From assembly GCA_035302865.1 (NCBI GenBank), contig DATGSF010000185.1:1-6711 (forward strand): a DNA stretch of 6,711 bases, in the 5' to 3' direction. Below are positions 1 to 5,797 of this stretch, one piece after another (within the stretch, counting starts at the first letter, position 1; each line of letters starts with the position of its first letter). The DNA comes from DATGSF01 sp035302865 (lineage in GTDB: Bacteria > Bacteroidota > Bacteroidia > Chitinophagales > Chitinophagaceae). The notes beneath the pieces were generated by a model. The model worked only from the letters and a program-made list of their open reading frames with translations, did not search any database and had not been told where the DNA came from. The position numbers were made by a program, and so were the translations under genes.

Positions 1-1343
1 TTATTTTTTGGGTTAATGTTTAAATCAGGAACTTTAGTATAACTGTCCAGTGTTTCTTTTAAATATAAAGCAAGCAATTTTTCAATTATCGCATCCTTAG
101 GTAGCGCTTTAAGTTCTTCAATAATTTCATGCTCTTCTATACATTTATTGCTTAATTCCAAATTGGAATGAATGAGCTGTTCTTTCAGAGCATCTAATTT
201 GTTTTTTATAATTTCTTCGCCACTAGGAATTAAAGATTTCTCAAATTTGGTCTTTGCTGTACGTTCTACCTGTCTTAATCTACCTAATTCTCTTGGAGTT
301 ACTAAAGACCAGCACAATCCCGTGTTTCCTGCTCTTCCGGTTCGACCTGATCTATGGGTATATACCTCTGGATCTTCTGGTAATTCGTAGTTTATTACAT
401 GGCTAATTTCATTTACATCAATACCTCTTGCTGCCACATCGGTAGCTACTATAATTTGTAAGTATTGTTTCTTAAAACGTTCCATTACTTTGGTACGCAT
501 AGTTTGATCCATATCGCCATGTAAAGGACTCGCTTGATATCCTTCTCTTGATAGTTTTTCAGCAACCTCTTGAGCATCTTGTTTGGTTCGAGTAAAAATA
601 ATACCGTAAATATCTGGAACAGTATCTAATAATCGTTTTAATGCATCATATCGTTGATGATGATTAACTAAATAAAACTGATGATGTATATTTTCATTTC
701 CTATATTTTCACGTGCAACTGCTATTTCCTTTGGATTATTCATAAAGCGTTTTGCAATTCTACGCACGTCTTTATTCATAGTAGCAGAAAATAACCATAC
801 ATTTCTTTGCTCTGGAACTTCTTCGAGTATGCTTTCAATATCTTCTCTGAATCCCATATTTAGCATTTCATCAGCTTCGTCCAAGATAACCGTATGCACA
901 TGATTTAGTTGTACAATATTTTTCTCCATCAAATCCATTAATCTACCAGGAGTTGCTACTATAATTTGAGGTTTATTTTTCCTAATATCTCTTATTTGGT
1001 TTCTAATTGGTGCACCTCCATATACAGCTACAGAATGTAGATGGTTTAAATATTTTCCATATTTTGTAATTTCTTCTTCCAATTGCATACAAAGTTCCCT
1101 TGTAGGACTAATAATTATAGCTTGTATATTATTATCCTGAGAGGAGGAAAGTTTCTGTAATAAAGGAAGGCCAAAAGCAGCAGTTTTTCCAGTGCCTGTT
1201 TGTGCTAATGCTATAATATCAATATTTTCTTCTATTAATGCAGGGAGCGTTTGTTCTTGAATTGGACTTGCTTCTTCAAAACCTAAGTCTTCTATTGCAT
1301 GGAGTATTTCATCAATTAAGTGAAACTCGTTAAATTTTTTCAT
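1..1343 (-). CDS. DEAD-box ATP-dependent RNA helicase (DeaD/CshA type), 3' end beyond window
   Basis: ATP-dependent RNA unwinding; relatives act in ribosome assembly, cold growth and mRNA turnover in the cytoplasm. Translating the minus strand from 1343 gives 447 uninterrupted codons that leave the left edge without a stop. Helicase core motifs are all visible: Q-motif region with F4 and Q29, Walker A AQTGTGKT (47-54), PTREL (80-84), TPGR (131-134), DEAD (155-158), SAT (186-188), domain-2 motif ATDVAARGID (300-309) and HRSGRTGR (330-337). After about residue 345 comes a charged helical linker. In many Bacteroidota relatives a DbpA-like RNA-binding domain follows; here that part would lie outside the window, so its presence is unknown. 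The start is the first ATG after an in-frame TAA and has no Shine-Dalgarno. The gene lies downstream of rpsB but beyond a terminator, so it is probably a separate transcript. The exact paralogue (deaD, rhlE, cshA) cannot be fixed without the C-terminus. Confidence 0.95.
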   Translation of the reverse strand, partial: MKKFNEFHLIDEILHAIEDLGFEEASPIQEQTLPALIEENIDIIALAQTGTGKTAAFGLPLLQKLSSSQDNNIQAIIISPTRELCMQLEEEITKYGKYLNHLHSVAVYGGAPIRNQIRDIRKNKPQIIVATPGRLMDLMEKNIVQLNHVHTVILDEADEMLNMGFREDIESILEEVPEQRNVWLFSATMNKDVRRIAKRFMNNPKEIAVARENIGNENIHHQFYLVNHHQRYDALKRLLDTVPDIYGIIFTRTKQDAQEVAEKLSREGYQASPLHGDMDQTMRTKVMERFKKQYLQIIVATDVAARGIDVNEISHVINYELPEDPEVYTHRSGRTGRAGNTGLCWSLVTPRELGRLRQVERTAKTKFEKSLIPSGEEIIKNKLDALKEQLIHSNLELSNKCIEEHEIIEELKALPKDAIIEKLLALYLKETLDSYTKVPDLNINPKN

Positions 1344-1390
1344 GCTTATAATTGTTATTTTTTATCTAAAAAGTTAGAAGATAAGATAAG

Positions 1391-1421
1391 CAAATGCAAT
1401 TGAGAGTGGACATGGAACAAA
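1391..1421 (-). promoter_or_regulatory. candidate promoter for the helicase gene
   Basis: On the minus strand TTTG (1421-1418) is followed 19 bases later by TGCATTTG (1398-1391). This matches the Bacteroidota form TTTG / TAnnTTTG except for G in place of A at the second base of the -7 box. It would start RNA near 1384, leaving a leader of about 40 bases before the helicase ATG. It lies just past the rpsB terminator, where an independent promoter would be expected. One key mismatch makes this a tentative call. Confidence 0.35.
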
Positions 1422-1453
1422 TGGTTTTGCCTTTCTTATCTGTATAGGTAATA

Positions 1454-1487
1454 TAAAACGACCTATTTAAAATAATAGGTCGTTTTA
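1454..1487 (-). terminator. hairpin terminator of the rplM-rpsI-rpsB operon
   Basis: A perfect 14-bp inverted repeat (1454-1467 with 1474-1487) surrounds a 6-base loop, 37 bases after the rpsB stop codon. Reading the minus strand, the 3' arm ends GTTTTA and runs into a short AT stretch, so most of the U-run is inside the stem. The symmetry means it could also stop transcription arriving from the left. It separates rpsB from the helicase gene; no tsf gene lies between them. Confidence 0.8.
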
Positions 1488-1524
1488 AGATTATTATTTA
1501 ATTTTCAAACTGATTTATAAAGAA

Positions 1525-2283
1525 TTACTCTTCTGTTTCTTTTTCAGTTTCTTTTTTGCCTTTTTCTGCAGATTCTTTATCCTTATCCATTGCTCTTTCG
1601 TTTAACCCTTCAAGTACTGCAGCCATTAAATAATTAGTGATAATACTAATTGATTTTGTTGCATCATCGTTTGCAGGGATTGGATAATCAACTTTAGTAG
1701 GATCTGCATTAGTATCTACCATAGCAAAAGTGGTAATACCTAATTTATTTGATTCTGCTAAAGCGATATGCTCATGAGTAGTGTCTACGATAAATACAGC
1801 AGAAGGAATTCTATTCATTTGCGCTATACCACCTAGAACTTTCTCCATTTTTTCTTTACTGCGTGTTAAAGTTAGACGCTCTTTTTTAGTTACATTTTCT
1901 AATGTACCATCGTTCAACATTTTATCAATATGTTGCATTTTCTTAACACTACGACGGATTGTTTGGAAATTTGTTAATAAACCTCCCAACCATCTTTCAG
2001 TAACATAAGGCATTTTTGCTTCTTGTGCTGCTTCTGCTACAATTTCCTTAGCTTGTTTTTTTGTAGCAACAAACATGATTTTTTTACCATTTTTTGCTAA
2101 TTCTTTTAGGATAGCAGCAGATTTTTCTAAACTTTCAACAGTTTTATTTAAATCTATAATATGGATACCATTTTTCTCCGTAAAGATATATGGAGACATT
2201 TTTGGGTTCCATTTTTTTCTTTGATGACCAAAGTGAACTCCAGCCTCAAGAAGTTGTTGATGTAATGATTTATTTTCTTCCAT
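1525..2283 (-). CDS. rpsB: 30S ribosomal protein S2 (uS2)
   Basis: S2 joins the 30S subunit late and sits between head and body near the mRNA exit. In E. coli it needs S1 as partner and represses its own mRNA; whether that holds here is not visible. The 252-residue product has the expected family blocks: GVHFGHQ (15-21), the NPKMSPYIF stretch (26-34), ATKKQA (73-78), RWLGGLLTNF (97-106), a central helical coiled-coil segment at about 107-155, and the IPSAVFIVD and YPIPANDD blocks. The last 18 or so residues are a lysine/glutamate-rich tail, common in this phylum and probably disordered. Third gene of the rplM-rpsI-rpsB unit; the 77-base spacer from rpsI has no convincing promoter. The start lies in A/T-rich sequence without Shine-Dalgarno. 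Elongation factor Ts (tsf), the usual next gene, is absent. Confidence 0.98.
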   Translation of the reverse strand: MEENKSLHQQLLEAGVHFGHQRKKWNPKMSPYIFTEKNGIHIIDLNKTVESLEKSAAILKELAKNGKKIMFVATKKQAKEIVAEAAQEAKMPYVTERWLGGLLTNFQTIRRSVKKMQHIDKMLNDGTLENVTKKERLTLTRSKEKMEKVLGGIAQMNRIPSAVFIVDTTHEHIALAESNKLGITTFAMVDTNADPTKVDYPIPANDDATKSISIITNYLMAAVLEGLNERAMDKDKESAEKGKKETEKETEE

Positions 2284-2360
2284 TTTCGGAAAATTATTTT
2301 TATATATTATACAAAATAGGATTTCTAATAAAATAAGAGTGTCTCAAGGAAGACCATATA

Positions 2361-2753
2361 TTAACGCTTAGAGAACTGGAAGCTTTTACGTGCACCAGCT
2401 TTGCCAAACTTCTTACGCTCAACTACTCTTGAATCTCTTGTTAATAATCCAGCTTTTTTCAAACTAGGTCTATATGCTTCTTTATCCACTTTACATAAGG
2501 CTCTTGCGATTCCTAATTTAATAGCTTCAGCTTGTCCTTTAGGACCACCTCCATATACATTTACTAGAATATCAAATCCATCTAAAGACTCAATAGTTTC
2601 TAATGGTAATGTAACTTGATTTTGTAAATAAAGGATTGGGAAAAAGTCTTTAAAGTCTTTTTTATTGATTGTTATATTCCCAGTTCCTTTGCTTAAGTAT
2701 ACTCTTGCAATGGCTCTTTTTCTACGTCCTACTGCATTTATGTGTTTTTCCAT
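2361..2753 (-). CDS. rpsI: 30S ribosomal protein S9 (uS9)
   Basis: S9 is a 30S head protein whose C-terminal tail reaches the P-site tRNA. The 130-residue product is of normal bacterial length and complete. Diagnostic blocks are GRRKRAIARV (9-18), the glycine-rich GGGPKGQAEAIKLGIARAL (68-86), LLTRDSRVVERKKFGK (103-118), and the basic tail ending in SKR, whose last arginine is the tRNA-contacting residue in well-studied homologues. It lies 41 bases after rplM, the near-universal rplM-rpsI pairing, and 77 bases before rpsB. The ATG follows an A/T-rich leader with no Shine-Dalgarno at useful distance. Confidence 0.98.
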   Translation of the reverse strand: MEKHINAVGRRKRAIARVYLSKGTGNITINKKDFKDFFPILYLQNQVTLPLETIESLDGFDILVNVYGGGPKGQAEAIKLGIARALCKVDKEAYRPSLKKAGLLTRDSRVVERKKFGKAGARKSFQFSKR

Positions 2754-2794
2754 TGAATTATTTTTTTCCTAATTTACGAATGCGGAACTTTTGA

Positions 2795-3241
2795 TTAAAT
2801 TAATTTTTTAGGTTGTTGTGCTTCATGAGGGTGTTCTGCCCCTTCATAAACAAATAACTTTCTATACATTGCACGTCCTAATCTGTTTTTAGGAAGCATC
2901 CCTTTAACTGCACGTTCAATTAATACATTGGGACGGCGTTTAATTAATTTACCTGCAATTTCACTTTTTTGACCACCAGGATATCCCGATACATGTTGAT
3001 ATTCTTTTTGATCTAATTTATTGCCTGATAAATTGATTTTTTCTGAATTGATTACGATTACATAATCACCACAATCCATATGAGGTGTATAGTATGCTTT
3101 GTTTTTACCTCTTAATACTGCAGCAATTTGCGAAGAAAATCTTCCTAAAGTTTGACCTTCTGCATCTGCTATATACCAATCTCTTTTAATGATACGTTCA
3201 TTAGCAGATTGTGTTTTGTAGCTTAATTGTTTTAGCGACAT
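2795..3241 (-). CDS. rplM: 50S ribosomal protein L13 (uL13)
   Basis: L13 binds 23S rRNA and is among the first proteins needed in 50S assembly. The 148-residue product is typical for Bacteroidota. Visible blocks are [15 protein letters not shown] (20-34), the [16 protein letters not shown] stretch (50-65), HVSGYPGG (83-90) and the signature [10 protein letters not shown] (114-123). The C-terminus is short and basic. First gene of the rplM-rpsI-rpsB operon, with a strong promoter (3317-3348) and a leader of about 70 bases that contains an inverted repeat. In E. coli L13 represses its own operon; the leader here is a possible site for similar control, which is inference. The start ATG follows an A-tract rather than a Shine-Dalgarno. 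Confidence 0.98.
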   Translation of the reverse strand: MSLKQLSYKTQSANERIIKRDWYIADAEGQTLGRFSSQIAAVLRGKNKAYYTPHMDCGDYVIVINSEKINLSGNKLDQKEYQHVSGYPGGQKSEIAGKLIKRRPNVLIERAVKGMLPKNRLGRAMYRKLFVYEGAEHPHEAQQPKKLI

Positions 3242-3275
3242 TTTTTTAAAATTTTCTAATAAATAATAGAATAAT

Positions 3276-3310
3276 CAAGTTAAGACTTAATGATCGGGAA
3301 AGTTAACTTG
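3276..3310 (-). promoter_or_regulatory. inverted repeat in the rplM mRNA leader, possible autoregulatory structure
   Basis: In the predicted leader of the rplM operon, CAAGTTAA and TTAACTTG form a perfect 8-bp inverted repeat (3276-3283 with 3303-3310) around 19 bases. An inner CTT/AAG pairing can extend the fold with a small bulge. The predicted RNA start (about 3310) falls at the base of the stem, so the hairpin would sit at the 5' end of the mRNA. Ribosomal-protein leaders often carry the feedback site for one operon product. An 8-bp repeat in such AT-rich sequence can also arise by chance, so this is a tentative call. Confidence 0.35.
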
Positions 3311-3316
3311 GATTTG

Positions 3317-3348
3317 CAAAGTTAAATAGAGCTTTTTAATATACCAAA
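3317..3348 (-). promoter_or_regulatory. Bacteroidota-type promoter of the rplM-rpsI-rpsB operon
   Basis: Minus strand: -33 box TTTG (3348-3345), a 20-base spacer, then -7 box TAACTTTG (3324-3317), an exact match to TAnnTTTG. The predicted RNA start is near 3310, about 70 bases before the rplM ATG. It stands between the rplL terminator and rplM, so the two ribosomal operons should be separate transcription units. Confidence 0.8.
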
Positions 3349-3408
3349 TTTTATGGGCTGTTTTATTGATGCTGCTTTATAAGTCGTTGATTATCAGTTA
3401 AAATTTGG
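3344..3408. repeat. 10-bp inverted repeat, one arm over the rplM -33 box
   Basis: CCAAATTTTA (3344-3353) and its exact reverse complement TAAAATTTGG (3399-3408) are separated by 45 bases in the gap between the rplL terminator and the rplM promoter. The left arm includes the promoter's TTTG -33 element. It could be a looped operator, an alternative RNA fold in read-through transcripts, or chance in AT-rich DNA. The DNA between the arms holds no gene. Confidence 0.4.
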
Positions 3409-3420
3409 CAAACATTTTTT

Positions 3421-3457
3421 AATAAAAAAATAGACGGCTATAAAAAACCGTCTATTT
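3421..3457 (-). terminator. rho-independent terminator after rplL
   Basis: A 10-bp perfect stem (AAATAGACGG, 3428-3437, with CCGTCTATTT, 3448-3457) and a 10-base loop, followed on the minus strand by a run of seven T residues and TATT-like sequence (3430-3421). It starts 21 bases after the rplL stop codon. It closes the rplK-rplA-rplJ-rplL unit at the point where rpoB would usually follow. Confidence 0.88.
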
Positions 3458-3478
3458 CTATATGAATTTTGGTAGGAA

Positions 3479-3847
3479 TTAAGCTAATTCAACTTCTGCA
3501 CCTGCTTCAGTTAATTTGCTTTGTAATTCTTCAGCTTCTGCTTTAGAAACACCTTCTTTAATTGGGCTTGGTGCGTTATCTACTAATTCTTTAGATTCTT
3601 TTAATCCAAGTCCAGTTAAATCTTTAACCAATTTAACTACAGCTAATTTAGAACTACCTGCAGCTTTTAAGATAACATCAAATTCTGTTTTCTCAGCAGC
3701 AGCGTCTTCACCACCTGCAGCAGCAACTGTTACAGCAGCAGCAGCTGGTTCAATTCCGTATTCTTCTTTTAAGTGATCAGCTAATTCTTGTACTTCTTTA
3801 ACACTTAGGTTTACAAGTGTTTCTGCAATTTCTTTAATATCTGCCAT
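3479..3847 (-). CDS. rplL: 50S ribosomal protein L7/L12 (bL12)
   Basis: L12 is the multi-copy stalk protein that recruits and stimulates translational GTPases (IF2, EF-Tu, EF-G). The 122-residue product shows the whole domain plan: an N-terminal dimerisation and L10-binding helical region (1-33), an alanine/glycine-rich flexible hinge (about 34-53), and the globular C-terminal domain (54-122) with the conserved [20 protein letters not shown] segment (71-90) that contacts the GTPases. It follows rplJ by 59 bases, the invariant rplJ-rplL pairing. The spacer contains a tiny 14-codon open frame of doubtful meaning. A strong terminator follows instead of rpoB. Confidence 0.98.
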   Translation of the reverse strand: MADIKEIAETLVNLSVKEVQELADHLKEEYGIEPAAAAVTVAAAGGEDAAAEKTEFDVILKAAGSSKLAVVKLVKDLTGLGLKESKELVDNAPSPIKEGVSKAEAEELQSKLTEAGAEVELA

Positions 3848-3906
3848 TTTCTTTAATTTTTTTTAATTAATAATTTATATTGATTGTTGGAAGCCATTTT
3901 TATAAC

Positions 3907-4443
3907 TTATTCTTCCGAAGTTTCTTCTGCTACTTCCTCTCCACCTTCTGCGTCTTTTTCTGCTTTTTGTGTTAAAGCGGATACTACGCGACTGATAGGA
4001 GATTGTAATAAAGTAATAACTTCTCCGATAAGTTCTTCTTTGGATTTGATATTTTTTAAAGTATTTAAATTCTCATCTCCAATGAATACTTCTTCTCCTA
4101 TTAAAGCAGCTTTTAAGAAAGGTTTATCTCCAGGATTCTTTTTTCTGAAGTCTGATAAAATAACCGCAGGTTCTTTAGCAGAGTCAGAAAACATTAATGC
4201 TGTTACACCTTTTAAGCTATCATATAGCTCAGGGTATAATTCATTATTTAAACTTTCTAATGCTTTACGGATTAAAGTATTTTTTGCCACGCGCATTTCT
4301 ACATCTTTATCATAACATGCGCTACGGATTTCTGTTATTTGAGCCACACTTAATGACTCAGTATTAGTAATATAAAAATTATTATATTGACCAAACTTCT
4401 CTTTTAAAAGCTCAATTGCTTCTCTTTTTTCAGCTGGTTTCAT
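3907..4443 (-). CDS. rplJ: 50S ribosomal protein L10 (uL10)
   Basis: L10 anchors the stalk: its N-terminal domain binds 23S rRNA near L11, and its C-terminal helix carries L12 dimers. The 178-residue product has the family block VAKNTLIRKAL (52-62) in the RNA-binding domain, the LKGVTALMFS stretch (77-86), and a C-terminal helix (about 137-163) for L12. The end is a glutamate-rich tail (about 163-178) not present in the 165-residue E. coli protein. It sits between rplA (45-base spacer) and rplL. In E. coli and Bacillus the L10-L12 complex represses this operon through a leader upstream of rplJ; the 45-base spacer holds only a weak CTC/GAG hairpin, too small for the known long leader. Confidence 0.98.
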   Translation of the reverse strand: MKPAEKREAIELLKEKFGQYNNFYITNTESLSVAQITEIRSACYDKDVEMRVAKNTLIRKALESLNNELYPELYDSLKGVTALMFSDSAKEPAVILSDFRKKNPGDKPFLKAALIGEEVFIGDENLNTLKNIKSKEELIGEVITLLQSPISRVVSALTQKAEKDAEGGEEVAEETSEE

Positions 4444-4488
4444 CGTTATTATTTTTTAATCTCTATTAAGAGTGATTATGAAAATTAA

Positions 4489-5178
4489 TTATACGCTTTT
4501 GGTATCTATTTTTACACTTGGGCTCATTGTTGTAGCCAAGTAAATGCTTTTCATATATATACCTTTTGCAGATGCAGGTTTCATTTTTACCAATGTGCTT
4601 ACTAATTCTTTAGCATTTTCAGCAATTTTTTGTGGCTCAAAAGAAACACGTCCAATGGAAGCATGGATGATTCCTGCTTTATCTACGCGGAAGGATATTT
4701 TACCACCTTTAACGTCATTTACAGCAGCTGCTACATCATTTGTAACTGTTCCTGTTTTAGGGTTAGGCATTAAGTTTCTTGGACCTAATACACGACCTAA
4801 TCTACCGATTTTAGGCATAACAGATGGTGTTGCAACGATAACATCTACTTCTGTCCAACCAGATTCAATTTTAGAAATATATTCGTCTAATCCTACAAAG
4901 TCTGCACCCGCTTCTTTAGCTTCCTCTTCTTTGTCAGGAGTACATAATACTAAAACTGTTTTTGTTTTACCTGTACCATGTGGTAAGGTTACTGTGCCGC
5001 GTAATGCATGGTCAGCTTTACGTGGATCTATATTTAAACGTACATGTAAATCTACTGAACTGTCGAAATTCGTACAGTTTAAATCTTTCATTAATGCGGA
5101 AGCTTCCGTTAATGAGTATAATTTTGTTTTATCGAAATTCGCTTCTGCAGCTTTTCTTTTTTTAGAAATTTTTGCCAT
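4489..5178 (-). CDS. rplA: 50S ribosomal protein L1 (uL1)
   Basis: L1 forms the mobile E-site stalk that helps release deacylated tRNA, and in E. coli it represses the L11-L1 operon. The 229-residue product is a standard bacterial L1. Visible blocks are the basic N-terminus, [15 protein letters not shown] (49-63), LPHGTGK (65-71), the family signature around [20 protein letters not shown] (121-140) in domain II, and the [16 protein letters not shown] segment (157-172) of domain I. It lies 38 bases after rplK. The chosen ATG (5178-5176) gives the expected MAK start; an ATG ten bases upstream is out of frame. An AAGGAG overlapping the rplK stop is 34 bases away, too far to serve as its ribosome binding site. 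Confidence 0.98.
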   Translation of the reverse strand: MAKISKKRKAAEANFDKTKLYSLTEASALMKDLNCTNFDSSVDLHVRLNIDPRKADHALRGTVTLPHGTGKTKTVLVLCTPDKEEEAKEAGADFVGLDEYISKIESGWTEVDVIVATPSVMPKIGRLGRVLGPRNLMPNPKTGTVTNDVAAAVNDVKGGKISFRVDKAGIIHASIGRVSFEPQKIAENAKELVSTLVKMKPASAKGIYMKSIYLATTMSPSVKIDTKSV

Positions 5179-5216
5179 GAGAATTCATGTTTTAAAGATT
5201 GAAAAATAAAATCTCC

Positions 5217-5654
5217 TTAAAATGGAGCTTTACCTGTTATTGTTATTCCAAGACTTCTTGCTGTTCCTGCAATCATGCGCATAGCACTCTCAACAGTGAA
5301 ACAGTTTAAATCATTCATCTTGTCTTTAGCAATAGCTTCTACTTGTTCCCAAGAAACTTTACCTCTCTTTTTACGATTGGGTTCTGCAGAACCTTTTTTA
5401 ATCTTTGCTAATTCTAATAATTGTACAGATGCAGGAGCTGTTTTAATGATAAAATCAAAGGACTTGTCAGCATAAACAGTAATAATTACTGGCAATACCT
5501 TGCCTTGCTGATCCTGAGTTCTTGCATTAAATTGCTTACAAAACTCCATAATGTTGATTCCTTTGGAACCTAAAGCAGGACCTACTGGAGGAGCTGGATT
5601 AGCTTGACCCCCTTTAACCTGCAATTTTACAAAGCCTGTTACTTCTTTAGCCAT
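5217..5654 (-). CDS. rplK: 50S ribosomal protein L11 (uL11)
   Basis: L11 binds the 1067 region of 23S rRNA and, with L10-L12, forms the GTPase-associated centre. It is the site of thiostrepton action and is needed for RelA activation in bacteria that have it. The 145-residue product has the proline-rich N-terminal signature [17 protein letters not shown] (19-35) and a complete C-terminal RNA-binding domain (about 70-145) with [13 protein letters not shown] (71-83) and the [13 protein letters not shown] block (125-137). First gene of the rplK-rplA-rplJ-rplL operon. A strong promoter lies about 80 bases upstream, and the A-rich leader has no Shine-Dalgarno. The usual upstream genes secE and nusG are replaced by a divergent hydrolase gene. 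Confidence 0.98.
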   Translation of the reverse strand: MAKEVTGFVKLQVKGGQANPAPPVGPALGSKGINIMEFCKQFNARTQDQQGKVLPVIITVYADKSFDFIIKTAPASVQLLELAKIKKGSAEPNRKKRGKVSWEQVEAIAKDKMNDLNCFTVESAMRMIAGTARSLGITITGKAPF

Positions 5655-5664
5655 GTTTCTATTT

Positions 5665-5696
5665 TTTGGTGTTAACGAGAAAAAAACTCTCCCAAA
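5665..5696 (-). promoter_or_regulatory. possible stem-loop in the rplK mRNA leader
   Basis: The predicted rplK leader can form two short helices stacked across an asymmetric loop: TTTGG with CCAAA (5692-5696 with 5665-5669) and GAGA with TCTC (5688-5691 with 5677-5680), capped by a 7-base U-rich loop. Seven unpaired bases (5670-5676) lie on the 3' side. Two helices flanking an asymmetric loop is the general shape of known L1 repressor sites, but the conserved bases of those sites were not matched. Short helices in AT-rich RNA make this weak. Confidence 0.25.
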
Positions 5697-5727
5697 TTAG
5701 ATAATTAGGATAAGTTGTTTAATTTTG
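5697..5727 (+). promoter_or_regulatory. candidate promoter for the MBL-fold hydrolase gene
   Basis: On the plus strand TAATTTTG (5720-5727) matches the Bacteroidota -7 consensus TAnnTTTG exactly. The -33 position (5697-5700, 19 bases upstream) reads TTAG, one base off TTTG. RNA would begin near 5734, giving a leader of about 64 bases. The box lies only five bases from the opposing rplK -7 box. The imperfect -33 keeps the confidence low. Confidence 0.35.
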
Positions 5728-5732
5728 AATGG

Positions 5733-5763
5733 CAAAGGTAGTATGTTTATTGATTACTGCAAA
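5733..5763 (-). promoter_or_regulatory. Bacteroidota-type promoter of the rplK-rplA-rplJ-rplL operon
   Basis: Minus strand: -33 box TTTG (5763-5760), a 19-base spacer, then -7 box TACCTTTG (5740-5733), an exact match to TAnnTTTG. RNA is predicted to start near 5726, about 70 bases before the rplK ATG. Nearly the same arrangement (20-base spacer) precedes rplM, which supports both calls. Confidence 0.8.
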
Positions 5764-5797
5764 ATTTTTTTTAATGTAATTATGGTAAATTTTATTT

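Noticed and set aside
2284..2360. Possible internal promoter before rpsB (TATTTTG on the minus strand)
   Set aside because: It is one base short of the TAnnTTTG box and has no TTTG at a suitable distance upstream; rpsB is better explained as the third gene of the rplM operon.
4444..4488. L10-type autoregulatory leader between rplA and rplJ
   Set aside because: The spacer is only 45 bases and forms just a weak CTC/GAG hairpin; the known L10 leader folds are much longer and have conserved elements not seen here.
4544..5209. Long plus-strand open frame (221 codons) opposite rplA
   Set aside because: It lies almost wholly antisense to an unmistakable L1 gene and its protein resembles no family. 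Other plus-strand frames opposite rpsB, rpsI, rplL, rplJ, rplK and the helicase are shadows for the same reason.
5213..5218. AAGGAG on the minus strand, looking like a Shine-Dalgarno for rplA
   Set aside because: It overlaps the rplK stop codon and is 34 bases from the rplA ATG, far outside the working distance.
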